Shown: piece after piece, positions 35,112 to 44,299 of the stretch | How the letters are laid out: each line of letters begins with the position of its first letter | Numbering within the stretch: the stretch's first letter is position 1 | Origin: Bacillota bacterium | GTDB taxonomy: Bacteria > Bacillota > Bacilli > Paenibacillales > NBRC-103111 | Direction: 5' to 3' | Assembly: GCA_023388055.1 (NCBI GenBank) | Contig: JAEWGW010000046.1 | Location: 142,523-206,522 of the forward strand | DNA length: 64,000 bases | Program-made: the position numbers and the translations under genes | Notes under the pieces: generated by a model | Told to the model about the DNA's origin: nothing | Databases searched by the model: none | Seen by the model: the letters and a program-made list of their open reading frames with translations, nothing else

Positions 35112-36515
35112 ATGATGAAAAACCTTACCAGCAGGCTAAGTCCGGTCAGACGGAACTACGAACGGATGGACCTTTTTCTGAACCGGATCAAAAATAGAAT
35201 CAGCCCGCCCCAATTGGTTACAGCCATCTTTATTATTCTTATTCTGGCGGGTACGTTTCTGCTCTCCCTTCCTCATGCTGCGGAAAACGGGGAATCGGTG
35301 GGATTTTTGAATGCCTTTTTTACCGCCACCTCCGCTGTATGTGTAAACGGCCTGATCGTCATCGATACAGGCGGCTCTTTCTCCCATCTGGGGGAGATTG
35401 TCATCATGGTCCTGATACAGGTTGGGGGCCTTGGTTTTATGACCATGGGGGTAATGGTAGCCATTATCCTGGGCCGCAAAATCGGGCTGAAGCAGCGGCT
35501 GATCCTGCAGCAGACCACCCAATCCACTTCTGTGCAGGGACTTGTCCGCCTGTCCTTGCATATGGTGGCCATTTCCTTTGTCCTGGAAACGGTAGCGGCG
35601 ATTATTTTGGCCCTGCGGTGGCAGGGGGAAATGGGCTGGGCCCGGGCTTTCTATTACGGCATCTTTCATGCCATTTCCGCCTTTAACAATGCGGGTTTTT
35701 CCCTGTGGCATGACAGCCTCTCCCGGCATATCGGCGATCCGGTGGTGAACCTGACCATCACCGTGCTGTTCCTGATTGGGGGATTGGGCTTTATCGTGGT
35801 GGTGGAGGTGCTGCGCAAACGGTCCTGGCGGAAGCTGTCTCTGCATTCCAAGGTGGTGCTGCTGGGTTCGGCAGTTCTCACCTTATTCGGCTTCGTGGTG
35901 GTGTTCCTGCTGGAGAGCTGGAATCCGGCCACCTTCGGTAGCTTGACCTGGTCGGAGCGGCTGCTGGCCGCTTTTTTCCAAGGGTCAGCACCACGAAGCG
36001 CCGGCTTCAACTCCATCGAAATCGGGAGCATGTTATCCGCCACCCAGTTTCTGATGATCATTCTGATGTTTATCGGCGCCGCATCCGGCGGTACAGGGGG
36101 CGGTATCAAAATCAATACCTTCATTGTACTGGTGCTGGCCACCTTCAACACCTTCCGGGGAGGCGGCCAAATTCACGCCTTCGGGCGAAGGATTAACCAG
36201 GAAACGGTGATGCGGGCCTTGGCCGTTACCATGAGCGCCATTGCCGGGGTGTTGATCGTCACCATGGCCTTGACCATTACCGAGGACTTGATGCACGAGC
36301 AGTTTCTTTCCATCTTATTTGAAGCGGTCTCTGCATTCAGCACCACCGGCATGTCCATGGGGCTGACTCCGGACCTTTCTCCTGCGGGCAAGGCGATCGT
36401 CACCATTACCATGTTCGCCGGTAGGTTAGGTCCCTTGACATTGGCATACGCCCTGTCCCAAAAGAAACGGGTCACCAAAATTGGATACCCGGAGGACAAT
36501 ATTCTTATCGGCTGA
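35112..36515 (+). CDS. ktrB: Potassium uptake channel subunit, KtrB/TrkH type
   Basis: 467 residues with four M1-P-M2 units. The four pore loops are visible: ATSAVCVNGL, ISAFNNAGFS, APRSAGFNSI and VSAFSTTGMSMGLT, each with the filter Gly. The molecule imports K+ (with Na+) and needs a cytosolic KtrA regulator, which is not in this window. The start codon is 10 bases after AAGGAG; an adjacent ATG at 35115 is equivalent. The upstream 34930-35111 region shows no clear c-di-AMP riboswitch. Confidence 0.93.
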   Translation: MMKNLTSRLSPVRRNYERMDLFLNRIKNRISPPQLVTAIFIILILAGTFLLSLPHAAENGESVGFLNAFFTATSAVCVNGLIVIDTGGSFSHLGEIVIMVLIQVGGLGFMTMGVMVAIILGRKIGLKQRLILQQTTQSTSVQGLVRLSLHMVAISFVLETVAAIILALRWQGEMGWARAFYYGIFHAISAFNNAGFSLWHDSLSRHIGDPVVNLTITVLFLIGGLGFIVVVEVLRKRSWRKLSLHSKVVLLGSAVLTLFGFVVVFLLESWNPATFGSLTWSERLLAAFFQGSAPRSAGFNSIEIGSMLSATQFLMIILMFIGAASGGTGGGIKINTFIVLVLATFNTFRGGGQIHAFGRRINQETVMRALAVTMSAIAGVLIVTMALTITEDLMHEQFLSILFEAVSAFSTTGMSMGLTPDLSPAGKAIVTITMFAGRLGPLTLAYALSQKKRVTKIGYPEDNILIG

Positions 36516-36538
36516 GTGCAGCCGGCAGGCAGGCTTGA

Positions 36539-36580
36539 GAAAACGTTTTCCTTGACGCGTCCCGCCAAGACTCCTAGACT
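36539..36580 (+). promoter_or_regulatory. Promoter and cre/LacI-like operator of the DUF2264 gene
   Basis: TTGACG (36552-36557), a 17-base spacer and TAGACT (36575-36580) form a good promoter. A perfect palindrome GAAAACGTTTTC (36539-36550) abuts the -35 box. It resembles a CcpA cre or a LacI-family operator, suggesting sugar-dependent control. Confidence 0.7.
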
Positions 36581-36625
36581 GAAGGAAACCATGCTTTGGG
36601 TTGCTTACTAAGGGAGGAAAAACAA

Positions 36626-37786
36626 ATGTTGCCAGGCTTTAAAGACCGCAAATATTGGGTGGAATCATTAACGGCCATCGCCCGGCCCGTGTTGGAGAAC
36701 CTGGCACGCAGAGAGTTGAAGGCGGCCATGCCCGTGGAATGCGCAGCCGGTCGTGAAAGTGACCGGGCTCACTTTTCCCATCTGGAGGCCTTCGCCCGCA
36801 CCATGACCGGACTCGCCCCCTGGCTGGAGACACCTGCGGAAGACCCGGAGGAGGAGCAGCTGCGCAGGAGATTTGCCGGGCTGGCCCGGCAATGCCTCGA
36901 TGCCGCTACGGATCCGGAATCGCCGGATTATCTGAACTTCGGCTACGAATACCAGCCCATTGTGGATGCTGCCTTCCTGGCCCATGCCATTCTGCGGGCT
37001 CCCGGTGAGCTGTGGGACAAGCTGGAGCTCCGTGTCCGGCAGAATGTGGCGGCGGCACTGAAGCAAACCCGCACCCGGAAGCCGTTCTTCTGCAATTGGC
37101 TGCTGTTTTCGGCCATTATCGAAACGGCGCTGCGGCATATGGGTGAGGAGGACTGGGACCCGATGCGCATCGACTACGCCCTGCGGCAGCATGAGCAGTG
37201 GTATGTCGGCGACGGGGCCTACGGGGACGGACCGGAATTCCATTGGGACTATTATAACAGCTTCGTGATCCAGCCCATGCTGGTGGATATCATCCGCTAC
37301 GCCGGCAGCGCCTCCAACGAATGGGCGGCTATGGCTCCGGCTATTCAACGGCGGGCTGTACGCTACGGTGAAATTCTGGAGCGGTTCATTGCACCGGACG
37401 GCACCTTCCCGCCTGTTGGCCGCTCCTTGGCCTACCGCTTCGGCGCCATGCAGCATCTCTCCCAGATGGCATTGCAGCATACCCTTCCTGCCGGTGTGTA
37501 TCCGGCTCAGGTCCGCTGCGCTCTGACGGCTGTGATCCGGCGGACGTTGGCTGTGCCGGGAACCTTCGATGAGGGCGGCTGGCTGCGCATCGGCTTTACC
37601 GGAAGCCAGCCGGATGTGGCGGAAGGGTATATTTCAACAGGCAGCCTGTACCTGTGTTCAGCCGTATTCCTGCCCCTGGGGCTTCCCGCAGGGGACGAGT
37701 TCTGGTCAGGTGATCCGAGGGAATGGACCTCCGCCAGAATGTGGTCCGGCCAGCCTGCTGTAAGCGACCATGCGCTGGGAGAATAA
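36626..37786 (+). CDS. DUF2264 family protein
   Basis: 386 residues from the ATG at 36626, 8 bases after GGGAGG. It has a DUF2264-type alpha/alpha-barrel-like sequence: HFSHLEAFARTMTGLAPWLE, NFCNWLLFSA-like NWLLFSAIIETAL, and YGDGPEFHWDYYNSFVIQP. Several members occur in polysaccharide-degradation loci of Paenibacillus and are suspected glycan-active proteins, but no activity can be assigned here. Regulation by a cre/LacI-like palindrome fits a carbohydrate role. It has its own terminator. Confidence 0.9.
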   Translation: MLPGFKDRKYWVESLTAIARPVLENLARRELKAAMPVECAAGRESDRAHFSHLEAFARTMTGLAPWLETPAEDPEEEQLRRRFAGLARQCLDAATDPESPDYLNFGYEYQPIVDAAFLAHAILRAPGELWDKLELRVRQNVAAALKQTRTRKPFFCNWLLFSAIIETALRHMGEEDWDPMRIDYALRQHEQWYVGDGAYGDGPEFHWDYYNSFVIQPMLVDIIRYAGSASNEWAAMAPAIQRRAVRYGEILERFIAPDGTFPPVGRSLAYRFGAMQHLSQMALQHTLPAGVYPAQVRCALTAVIRRTLAVPGTFDEGGWLRIGFTGSQPDVAEGYISTGSLYLCSAVFLPLGLPAGDEFWSGDPREWTSARMWSGQPAVSDHALGE

Positions 37787-37792
37787 AACAAC

Positions 37793-37838
37793 CAAAAAAC
37801 CGCTCCGCGGCAGCAATGCCGGGAAGCGGTTTTTATTT
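37793..37838. terminator. Bidirectional terminator
   Basis: AAAAAACCGCT and AGCGGTTTTTATTTT form the stem and tail, between the convergent DUF2264 and AI-2E genes. Confidence 0.85.
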
Positions 37839-37850
37839 TGGAGCAGACGG

Positions 37851-38867
37851 TCAGGCTTTGGGTTCATCCAGAACCGGCACATCAAGAATATCCAGAATGA
37901 AGATGAAGATGGGAATGCCGATAATGAAGCCCCAGACCCCCAGATAATGCTCCGAGAACAGCAGGATCACGAAGGTATAGAACACGGGCAGGTTGGTTTT
38001 GGAGGACATCAGCTTGGGGTTCAGGAAATACCCTTCGATGAAGTGCAGTACGGTTATCATGATGATGACATACACCACCATCAGAATTCCGTTCAGGGTA
38101 TATCCGATAATTCCCAGCGGAATCAGCGAGATCATAACCCCCGCCACCGGGATCAGACTCAGCACAAACACCAGAATCCCCAATGCAAACAGGTACGGGA
38201 AACCCAGCAAAGACAAGCCAACGACGGTAAACACCGTATTGAACAGGGCAATCATAAATTGCGCCTCAATCACCTTGCCAAAGGAACGTACGAATTTGCG
38301 GCCGAAGTACTCCATTTCCTGATAGAGCCACCCAATTTTGCTGACACGCAGCTTATTGGTGAATTTCACAATCCGGTTCTTCTCCAGAATGAAGAAAAGA
38401 CTCAGGATCAGCGCCATCAAAAAGGTGGTACCCCAGTTGCTGATGATCAGGATGTAGTCAAATCCATGCTGAAGATAGGATTGAAAGTTCATTTGCTTCA
38501 GGGCATCGGCAATATACTGGGAAATTTGCGTGTTGCCCGGAGGATTGCCTGCGATCTTGATCAGGTAATCGGACAGCTGCCTGATCTGGGATACGATCTT
38601 GGGGGAGTACATGACGATCCCCAGGGTCACCAGACCCACAACCCCCAGATAGAGCAGAATGACCACCACATGATAAGGCACCTTGAAAAACCGGTTCAGC
38701 CATGCGGTAATGTGGGACTGAAGGCTGTTCATGATGAAGGTGAACAAAAACACCAGCAGCACCAGATTCAGCATATCCCTCATAAAGTACAAGAGGATAC
38801 AGATCAGTCCCAGAATGGAAAAGCGCTTTACTGTGGGATTCGAAAAAACATTCCTGAAATAATCCAT
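37851..38867 (-). CDS. AI-2E family transporter (UPF0118)
   Basis: 338 residues and about seven or eight hydrophobic segments, with a soluble amphipathic stretch in between (about 60-145). Family wording includes FTNKLRVSKIGWLYQEMEYFG-like coupling helices and LIPVAGVMISLIPLGIIGY. Family members export autoinducer-2 or act as Na+/H+ antiporters; the specific role is unknown. It is monocistronic. Confidence 0.9.
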   Translation of the reverse strand: MDYFRNVFSNPTVKRFSILGLICILLYFMRDMLNLVLLVFLFTFIMNSLQSHITAWLNRFFKVPYHVVVILLYLGVVGLVTLGIVMYSPKIVSQIRQLSDYLIKIAGNPPGNTQISQYIADALKQMNFQSYLQHGFDYILIISNWGTTFLMALILSLFFILEKNRIVKFTNKLRVSKIGWLYQEMEYFGRKFVRSFGKVIEAQFMIALFNTVFTVVGLSLLGFPYLFALGILVFVLSLIPVAGVMISLIPLGIIGYTLNGILMVVYVIIMITVLHFIEGYFLNPKLMSSKTNLPVFYTFVILLFSEHYLGVWGFIIGIPIFIFILDILDVPVLDEPKA

Positions 38868-38956
38868 TGCCTCTGCTCCTGTTCACCAGCCGCTCAGAAA
38901 AAGGGTACACCCTCGGGGCTTAATCTGTCTTCATTTATTATACATGATTCCGCTGC

Positions 38957-39814
38957 TTAAGAAAAACCGGGGTTTTCCAGCATTCCGGGTGTTACGGCTG
39001 GAACAAGTCCTTCCTCTGCAGCTCTAGTCAGCAAGGCGCGGACGGCTCCGTAACCCTGCTCCCCCAAATTGCGGGTAAACTCATTCACATACAGGTTGAT
39101 ATGGGCATCCGCCACCTGGGGCGACATCTCCTGGGCATGCTCCAGCACGTAGGAGCGGGAAGCCTGCGGGTTGGCCCAGGCGTATTCCACTGAAGCGCGG
39201 ATCCATCCGGCCACCTGCGCCGGATCCAGATCCTTGCGGGCGATTATCGCCCCTAAGGGTATAGGCAAGCCGGTGTCTTCCTCCCACCAGGCCCCCATGT
39301 CCGCCAGCAGCGTCAGCCCGTAGTTGGGGTAGGTGAAGCGGGCTTCATGGATAACCAGCCCGGCGTCGATGTCCCCCTTCTGCACGGCAGGCATGATCTG
39401 GTGAAACGGCATCACTACCACCTCACCGATGCCTCCAGGCACCTGCTTGGCGGCCCAAAGTCGGAACAGCAGATAAGCGGTGGAGCGTTCACTGGGGACG
39501 GCTACCCGTTTGCCGGACAAAAGGGACGGGCCCTGCTCGGCCGAAGCCGGGTCAGCCGTCAGCACCAGTGGGCCGCAGCCGCGTCCCAGGGCTCCGCCGC
39601 AGGGCAGTAGATGGTAGCGGTCCAGCACCCACGGCAAGGCTGCATAGGAGATCTTCAGCACCTCGGGGCCTTCGCCTCTGGCGGCCAGCCCGTTGGTTAT
39701 ATCAATATCGGCGTAGGTCACCTGGAGCTCCGGCGCTTCCGGCACTAGCCCGTGGGCCCACGCGTGAAATACAAAGGTATCGTTGGGACAAGGTGAAAAG
39801 GCGATGTTCATCAT
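38957..39814 (-). CDS. mqnD: 1,4-dihydroxy-6-naphthoate synthase
   Basis: 285 residues from the ATG at 39814, which overlaps the mqnB stop and lies 9 bases after AGGAGG. The fold is periplasmic-binding-like. The family opening IAFSPCPNDTFVFHAW, DIDITNGLAA, KISYAALP, PSERSTAYLLFRL and VIHEARFTY identify MqnD. MqnD converts the cyclic futalosine product into 1,4-dihydroxy-6-naphthoate in the futalosine menaquinone pathway. Confidence 0.95.
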   Translation of the reverse strand: MMNIAFSPCPNDTFVFHAWAHGLVPEAPELQVTYADIDITNGLAARGEGPEVLKISYAALPWVLDRYHLLPCGGALGRGCGPLVLTADPASAEQGPSLLSGKRVAVPSERSTAYLLFRLWAAKQVPGGIGEVVVMPFHQIMPAVQKGDIDAGLVIHEARFTYPNYGLTLLADMGAWWEEDTGLPIPLGAIIARKDLDPAQVAGWIRASVEYAWANPQASRSYVLEHAQEMSPQVADAHINLYVNEFTRNLGEQGYGAVRALLTRAAEEGLVPAVTPGMLENPGFS

Positions 39815-40536
39815 TGCTGCACCTCCTGATTGTATGTAAGTTCTGCGGCGTCCGGCTCCAGCCGCCGGTCCAGCAGCTCCCGGAAGGCGCAGAAGGCCTC
39901 CTCCAGCGCCTGCAAGGCTTCCCCGATGCGCCATGCCGCCCGGTCCCGGGGGCCTACCGCGTTGGAGATGCCCCGCACCTCCATACAGGGGAGCCCGAAC
40001 AGGCTGGCGGCGCAGGCCACGCCGTAACCCTCCATGGCTTCGGCGGCAGCGCCGGGATGCCTGGCTTCCCATGCTGCTGCGGTAGCGGCTGTGCCGGTGG
40101 CGGTGGACACGGTCAGCACCGCCCCCGTGAGCACTCTGCGGCCGGGAAACCGCTCCGCCAGGGTGGCCTGGAGCTTCGCCGCCAGCTCCGTCTGGGCGGA
40201 CAGCCGGTTGCCGCCGAAGCCAAGCTCCTGAGCGGTCCGGAAACCCTCCGGGGTTTCCGCACCCAGGTCAGCGGCGATCATCGCATCGGCGATGACCACA
40301 CTGCCCACGGGTGCTTGGCCGGGGAAACCGCCGCCGATACCGGCGCTGACCGCAAGGGTATACCCGCCGGAGGCCAAGGCGGCTCCGGCTGCTGCCGCAG
40401 CCATGCCAACACCGGCTCCGGACGTCCTGACATCAAAGCGGGAATCGCTGCCTATACCCCGTACGATAGCCTCGCGCTCCGCCTCCACGGCGGCAATCAC
40501 GAGAATGCGGACTTGGTTGGTATGCTGTGCCTCCAT
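39811..40536 (-). CDS. mqnB: Futalosine hydrolase
   Basis: 241 residues of the nucleoside phosphorylase/MTAN superfamily. It contains AVSAGIGGGFPGQAPVG, SVVIADAMIAADLGAE, AEAMEGYGVACAA (substrate-contacting Glu) and EVRGISNAVGPRDRAAW. MqnB cleaves futalosine to dehypoxanthine futalosine. It forms a two-gene operon with mqnD (ATGA overlap). The product menaquinone would serve the hydrogenase cytochrome b encoded ten kb away. Confidence 0.95.
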   Translation of the reverse strand: MEAQHTNQVRILVIAAVEAEREAIVRGIGSDSRFDVRTSGAGVGMAAAAAGAALASGGYTLAVSAGIGGGFPGQAPVGSVVIADAMIAADLGAETPEGFRTAQELGFGGNRLSAQTELAAKLQATLAERFPGRRVLTGAVLTVSTATGTAATAAAWEARHPGAAAEAMEGYGVACAASLFGLPCMEVRGISNAVGPRDRAAWRIGEALQALEEAFCAFRELLDRRLEPDAAELTYNQEVQQ

Positions 40537-40649
40537 CGTTTCTCATCCTTTGGCTTTGTGACGTCGCATTGCTTGCCTGTCCTCTTAGTATACGTGAATC
40601 CGGCGTTGAAAAAAACTCTTAGAGCGGCTGAGGGGAGAGGCATATGCCT

Positions 40650-41040
40650 GCTGCGGCGGGCTAACGGAAGTGAGAGCCCTTATTAGGCCAATAAAGCAGG
40701 ATTTTATACGAAAATGCTGCGTCTACCCCGGCATTTTCATCCCTGGCGATGGCCGCTGGGCCGTGGGCGATTTTAACGAATCTCACAGCGCTTATATAGC
40801 GAAAAAGCGGCTGTTTGCCAACGTAACGAATCTGAGCCACGCTATTGCTTACGTTCAGGTTCTTTTCAGTGTCTTTGAGCCGGAATAAGGCGCCTCAGAT
40901 TCGTTACAACCGCAAGAGGGGCCACATGAGCGAAATAGCGTGGCTGAGATTCGTTAAAAAAATCCATACCCCCGTTTTTCTGCCCACTGTCCTAACGGAA
41001 GCCAGCGCCGTTATTTATCCATTATGCGCTCGCTTCTAGC
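40650..41040. repeat. Dispersed TAACGGA/TAACGAA palindromic repeat, locus 3
   Basis: Several modules: CTAACGGAAGTGAGAGCCCT, TTTAACGAATCTCACAGCGC, AACGTAACGAATCTGAGCCA, CAGATTCGTTACAACCGC, GCTGAGATTCGTTAAAAAAA and CTAACGGAAGCCAGCGCC. The stretch from about 40860 to 40990 is an inverted near-copy of 63750-63870. The frames across it are artefacts. Confidence 0.8.
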
Positions 41041-41104
41041 GATCTTGCTTTTGATAACAGCGCTCACCACCGTTAGCCTTTAGCCAGCGCCGCCTGTCTG
41101 GACA

Positions 41105-41145
41105 GAAAAGAGCCTTCCGCCGGTAAGCGGGAGGCTCTATTTCTT
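41105..41145 (-). terminator. Terminator of the DoxX gene
   Basis: AAGAGCCTTCCGC (41108-41120) pairs with GCGGGAGGCTCT (41127-41138). Confidence 0.75.
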
Positions 41146-41170
41146 TTATGGATTCCGGGAGGACTCCCGG

Positions 41171-41698
41171 TTATACATTCGACTGTTGTTGTTTATAGCC
41201 GGGACCGGGCTTCAGGCGCAGCCACTTTCTGATGTAAGGCAGAACGTAGTAGTCAGCACCAAACTTGCCTGCATTTGCACCCGCTACCATGATGATAACG
41301 CCCCAGAGAAGCAACCAAGGGTTGGAGGAAACTGTACCGGCCAGCAGGAACATGAAGTTCATCAATACGCCGAAGAAAGCGGCAGCAGTGGTGAGGCAGC
41401 CCAGAATCAGGCCCAGACCTACCAGGAATTCTCCCCACGGAATCAGGATCTTGAAGATTCCTGCGTTGGGCAAGGCGAAGTTATCCAGGAATGCAACATA
41501 CGTAGGATACATTTTGTTAGTTGTTCCGGTTTCGAGTACCGGCTTGGCGATGGCATTCTTCAGGAAGCCCGATGCATCAAAGGTACCGCCTGTGATCTTT
41601 TCCCAACCGTGATGCATCCAATCCCAACCGATGTACAGTCTGATCAGCAACAGCGCCCCAGCTGCGTACACATTTTCTCTCAAGAATTTGACGATCAT
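41171..41698 (-). CDS. DoxX family membrane protein
   Basis: 175 residues from the ATG at 41698 (AAGGGAGAG upstream) with four hydrophobic segments. It has a DoxX-type opening (LLLIRLYIGWDWMHHGWEKI) and GEFLVGLGLILGCLTTAAAF. DoxX proteins are membrane components linked to thiosulfate:quinone oxidoreductase or thiol stress. The gene is divergent in position from nothing; it lies downstream of hypE on the same strand but behind its own regulatory palindrome, suggesting separate redox-controlled expression. Confidence 0.88.
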   Translation of the reverse strand: MIVKFLRENVYAAGALLLIRLYIGWDWMHHGWEKITGGTFDASGFLKNAIAKPVLETGTTNKMYPTYVAFLDNFALPNAGIFKILIPWGEFLVGLGLILGCLTTAAAFFGVLMNFMFLLAGTVSSNPWLLLWGVIIMVAGANAGKFGADYYVLPYIRKWLRLKPGPGYKQQQSNV

Positions 41699-41754
41699 AT
41701 CCGATCTCTCCCTTTGAATAGGTTGTTTTTTCCTGTGTGACAATCTTAACATCA

Positions 41755-41770
41755 TGTGAAATCAGTCACA
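41755..41770. promoter_or_regulatory. FNR/Rex-like palindrome upstream of doxX
   Basis: TGTGAAATCAGTCACA is a perfect TGTGA-N6-TCACA, the consensus of Bacillus Fnr/CRP-type sites; it also resembles a Rex site. A weaker TGTGACAATCTTAACA follows at 41735-41750. The doxX start is 57 bases downstream on the minus strand. Confidence 0.6.
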
Positions 41771-41900
41771 ACAATAAACACCAAATGTTCAAATTTTGAT
41801 AATAAAGATGTGTCATTATGTTGAACAATTCTCTAAAGGTATTCTTTTTTAGCACATAGTGATTTTCAAACAGGTTTCATTATTACAACGGTTGATAGAG

Positions 41901-42917
41901 TCAGCAGATGCGGGGAAGCATGCTTCCTGCCAGCCTATACAGACGTCTCGTGGAGCCGAAGGGCGTCCGGATAAGGAGCTGGCCCTTCTCCCGGCCGGTG
42001 ACCATTCCGACCAAACAGGCATTCCTCCCCTCAGGAAACTGCCGCAGGGCATCCAGCACCGTTGGGACATCAAGGGCAGGCAGGATCAGAACGGCCTTGC
42101 CCTCATTGGCCAAATACAGAGGATCGAAGCCCATTAGCTCACAGGCTCCCTCCACCTCAGGCTTTACCGGAAGCAAATCCTCCTCCAGCTCCACCGTCAG
42201 CCTGTAGTCCTCGCAGATTTCCGCCAGCGCCGTAGCCAGCCCGCCCCGGGTGGGATCCCGGAGGATGCGGATGTCCGCTGAAGCCTCCCTGGCCCTCTGC
42301 AGCATGGGAAAAAGGGTCGCGCAGTCGGAGGGAATCTCCGACATAAGCCCAAGCTCCTCCCTTGCCGTCAGGACGGCGATGCCATGATCCCCGAGGGTAC
42401 CGGTTACAACGACGGCATCCCCCGCCTCTATGAGCTGCGGCCGGAGCTCAGCGCCGGGCACCACTGCTCCGATGCCCGTGGTGTTGATAAACAAACCGTC
42501 GCAATCCCCTTTTCCCACCACCTTCGTATCACCTGCCACCACCCTGATGCCGGAGACGGCGGCTTCCTTGGCTATCGACCTGCAGATGGTCCGGAGCTGC
42601 TCCACAGGAAGTCCCTCCTCCAAAATAAACGACACGGTCAAATACAAGGGTACCGCACCGCTGACCGCCAAATCATTGACAGTTCCCGCCACCGCCAGCT
42701 TACCGATATCCCCTCCCGGGAAAAACAGCGGCTTGATCACAAAGCTGTCTGTGGTAACAGCCAGCTTACCCGCAGTCGGCACAGGCAGCAGTGCTGCGTC
42801 GCCCAAGGGCTCCCGGGCTTCGGTTCCGGTCAGGGCGGGAAGAATCACGCCGTTAAGCAGCCTGTGGGCAGCCTCTCCTCCGTCCCCGTGGGACATGTTG
42901 ATCCGTTCTGCTTCCAT
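41901..42917 (-). CDS. hypE: Hydrogenase maturation factor HypE (carbamoyl dehydratase)
   Basis: 338 residues from the ATG at 42917 (GGGAGG 10 bases upstream; a GTG at 42926 is possible). PurM/AIR synthetase-like fold: GDAALLPVPTAGKLAVTTD, GGDIGKLAVAGTVNDLAVSGA, VAGDTKVVGKG and DPTRGGLATALAEI. It ends in the conserved PRIC, whose C-terminal Cys receives the carbamoyl group from HypF and becomes the thiocyanate donor for the Fe cyanide ligands. Last gene of the hyp cluster. Confidence 0.97.
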   Translation of the reverse strand: MEAERINMSHGDGGEAAHRLLNGVILPALTGTEAREPLGDAALLPVPTAGKLAVTTDSFVIKPLFFPGGDIGKLAVAGTVNDLAVSGAVPLYLTVSFILEEGLPVEQLRTICRSIAKEAAVSGIRVVAGDTKVVGKGDCDGLFINTTGIGAVVPGAELRPQLIEAGDAVVVTGTLGDHGIAVLTAREELGLMSEIPSDCATLFPMLQRAREASADIRILRDPTRGGLATALAEICEDYRLTVELEEDLLPVKPEVEGACELMGFDPLYLANEGKAVLILPALDVPTVLDALRQFPEGRNACLVGMVTGREKGQLLIRTPFGSTRRLYRLAGSMLPRIC

Positions 42918-42922
42918 GTTGG

Positions 42923-44074
42923 TCACCCCTCCCGGCTGTAAGCATATTCCGCTGCGCAGGCGCCCTCCGCCGATACCATACAGGGGCCCACCGGCTGATA
43001 CGGCGTGCAGCTTCTGCCGAACAGCCCGCAGCGCGACGGGGGGATCAGCCCGCGGATTACATCGCCGCAGCGGCAGCCTGTAGGTTTGGGCGCCTGCCCC
43101 GGCGGAACCGGGAAGCGCTCAGCCGCATCCAATCCGGCGAATTCAGGCCGGATGGACATGCCGCTGTCTGCAATCGGCCCGATCCCCCGCCAGAGAGCTT
43201 CACAGGGCTGGAAGTACCGGTCCATCACGGCCAAGGCTGCAGGGTTGCCACCGGTGGTTACAACGGAAGCGTAGTCATTGTGGATGGCGGCCTTGCCCTC
43301 GGCCGCCAGCTTCAGCAGGCGGTGGATGCCGCCGGCCAGCTCCAGAGGCTCGAAGCCGCTAATGACTCCGGGCAGACCATATTCGTCGGCGAGGAAGCTG
43401 AAGACTTGGCTTCCCGTCACCATAGCTACATGGCCGGGAAGCAGGAAGCCGTCCAGCTGCACCTCCTTGAGCTCCAGCAGATGCCGCAGCACCGGCTCCA
43501 CCCGCTTCGCGGATACCCGCATGCTGAAATTGGCCAGCCCGCGCTTCTCCGCCTCCATCAGCGCCGCCCCCAGAACGGGCAGGGTGGTTTCAAAACCGAT
43601 TCCCAGGAAAATAACCTCCCGGCCGGGCTGGGCAGCGGCCAGCTCTACCGCATCCATCGGCCCGTATACTACCCGCACATCCATTCCTTCGGCCCGTGCC
43701 GCCAGGAGGGTGCCGCTTGAGCCCGGAACCCGCATCATATCGCCGAAGGTGCATACTGTGCGGTTGTCCCCGCGGGCTGCGGCGATCATGGCGTCAATGT
43801 CCGCTTGATCCGTCACACACACGGGACAGCCAGGACCCGAAAGAAGCCGGACATGGTCCTGGAGGCTTTTGCGTAAGCCTGACTTGGCCAGGGCCATGGT
43901 ATGGGAGCCGCAAACCTCCATAAATACGGGCTGGCGGCCGTATTTGGCAGCGAAGGTGTCCGCCAGGGAGAGAATCCCCTTCAGCAGTCCCTCATGGAGG
44001 GCTCTGCCGGAGGAGGCACCTGCGGAATATCTCGCCTGCGGATCACCGGGAAGCATCTGCCGCATCTCGTGCAT
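42923..44074 (-). CDS. hypD: Hydrogenase maturation factor HypD
   Basis: 383 residues from the ATG at 44074 (GGAGG 10 bases upstream). Conserved features are FMEVCGSHTMALAKSGL, LLSGPGCPVCVTDQADID, the GIGFETT segment, DGFLLPGHVAMVTGS and the C-terminal Cys-rich stretch (TGCRCGDVIRGL then PPSRCGLFGRSCTP) that binds the 4Fe-4S cluster. With HypC it forms the scaffold on which Fe(CN)2CO is assembled. It overlaps hypC by 32 bases. Confidence 0.97.
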   Translation of the reverse strand: MHEMRQMLPGDPQARYSAGASSGRALHEGLLKGILSLADTFAAKYGRQPVFMEVCGSHTMALAKSGLRKSLQDHVRLLSGPGCPVCVTDQADIDAMIAAARGDNRTVCTFGDMMRVPGSSGTLLAARAEGMDVRVVYGPMDAVELAAAQPGREVIFLGIGFETTLPVLGAALMEAEKRGLANFSMRVSAKRVEPVLRHLLELKEVQLDGFLLPGHVAMVTGSQVFSFLADEYGLPGVISGFEPLELAGGIHRLLKLAAEGKAAIHNDYASVVTTGGNPAALAVMDRYFQPCEALWRGIGPIADSGMSIRPEFAGLDAAERFPVPPGQAPKPTGCRCGDVIRGLIPPSRCGLFGRSCTPYQPVGPCMVSAEGACAAEYAYSREG

Positions 44075-44282
44075 CAACGATCCGCCTCCATTCCTCCAGA
44101 CTTTCCTCCGCTGCCTGACGGTCTATGATACTCATGGCCTGCCCGGCATGGACGATGACGAATTCCCCCAGCCTGACCTCCGGGACGAAGATAATCCCCA
44201 CCTTCATCCGGGTTCCCATACAATCCACAATGGCAGCATAGCCGTCTATCTCCACAATCTGAGCGGGTACGCCCACACACAT
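44043..44282 (-). CDS. hypC: Hydrogenase maturation chaperone HypC
   Basis: 79 residues. The start at 44282 gives MCVGVPAQIVEIDG, whose Cys2 must be near the N-terminus to bind the Fe(CN)2CO unit. VCVP-type beta barrel sequence with VDCMGTRMKVGIIFVPE and LGEFVIVHAGQAMSIID. HypC carries iron from HypD to the large subunit. AAGGAGG lies just upstream of the start. The upstream in-frame ATG at 44303 would bury Cys2 and is rejected. Confidence 0.95.
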   Translation of the reverse strand: MCVGVPAQIVEIDGYAAIVDCMGTRMKVGIIFVPEVRLGEFVIVHAGQAMSIIDRQAAEESLEEWRRIVDARDAADASR

Positions 44283-44299
44283 CGGTTTTCCCTCCTTGG

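Noticed and set aside
40845..41039. Small frame encoding a basic peptide, also found at 63659-63865 on the other strand
   Set aside because: Both are the same dispersed repeat element translated; similarity is due to the repeat, not to a protein.
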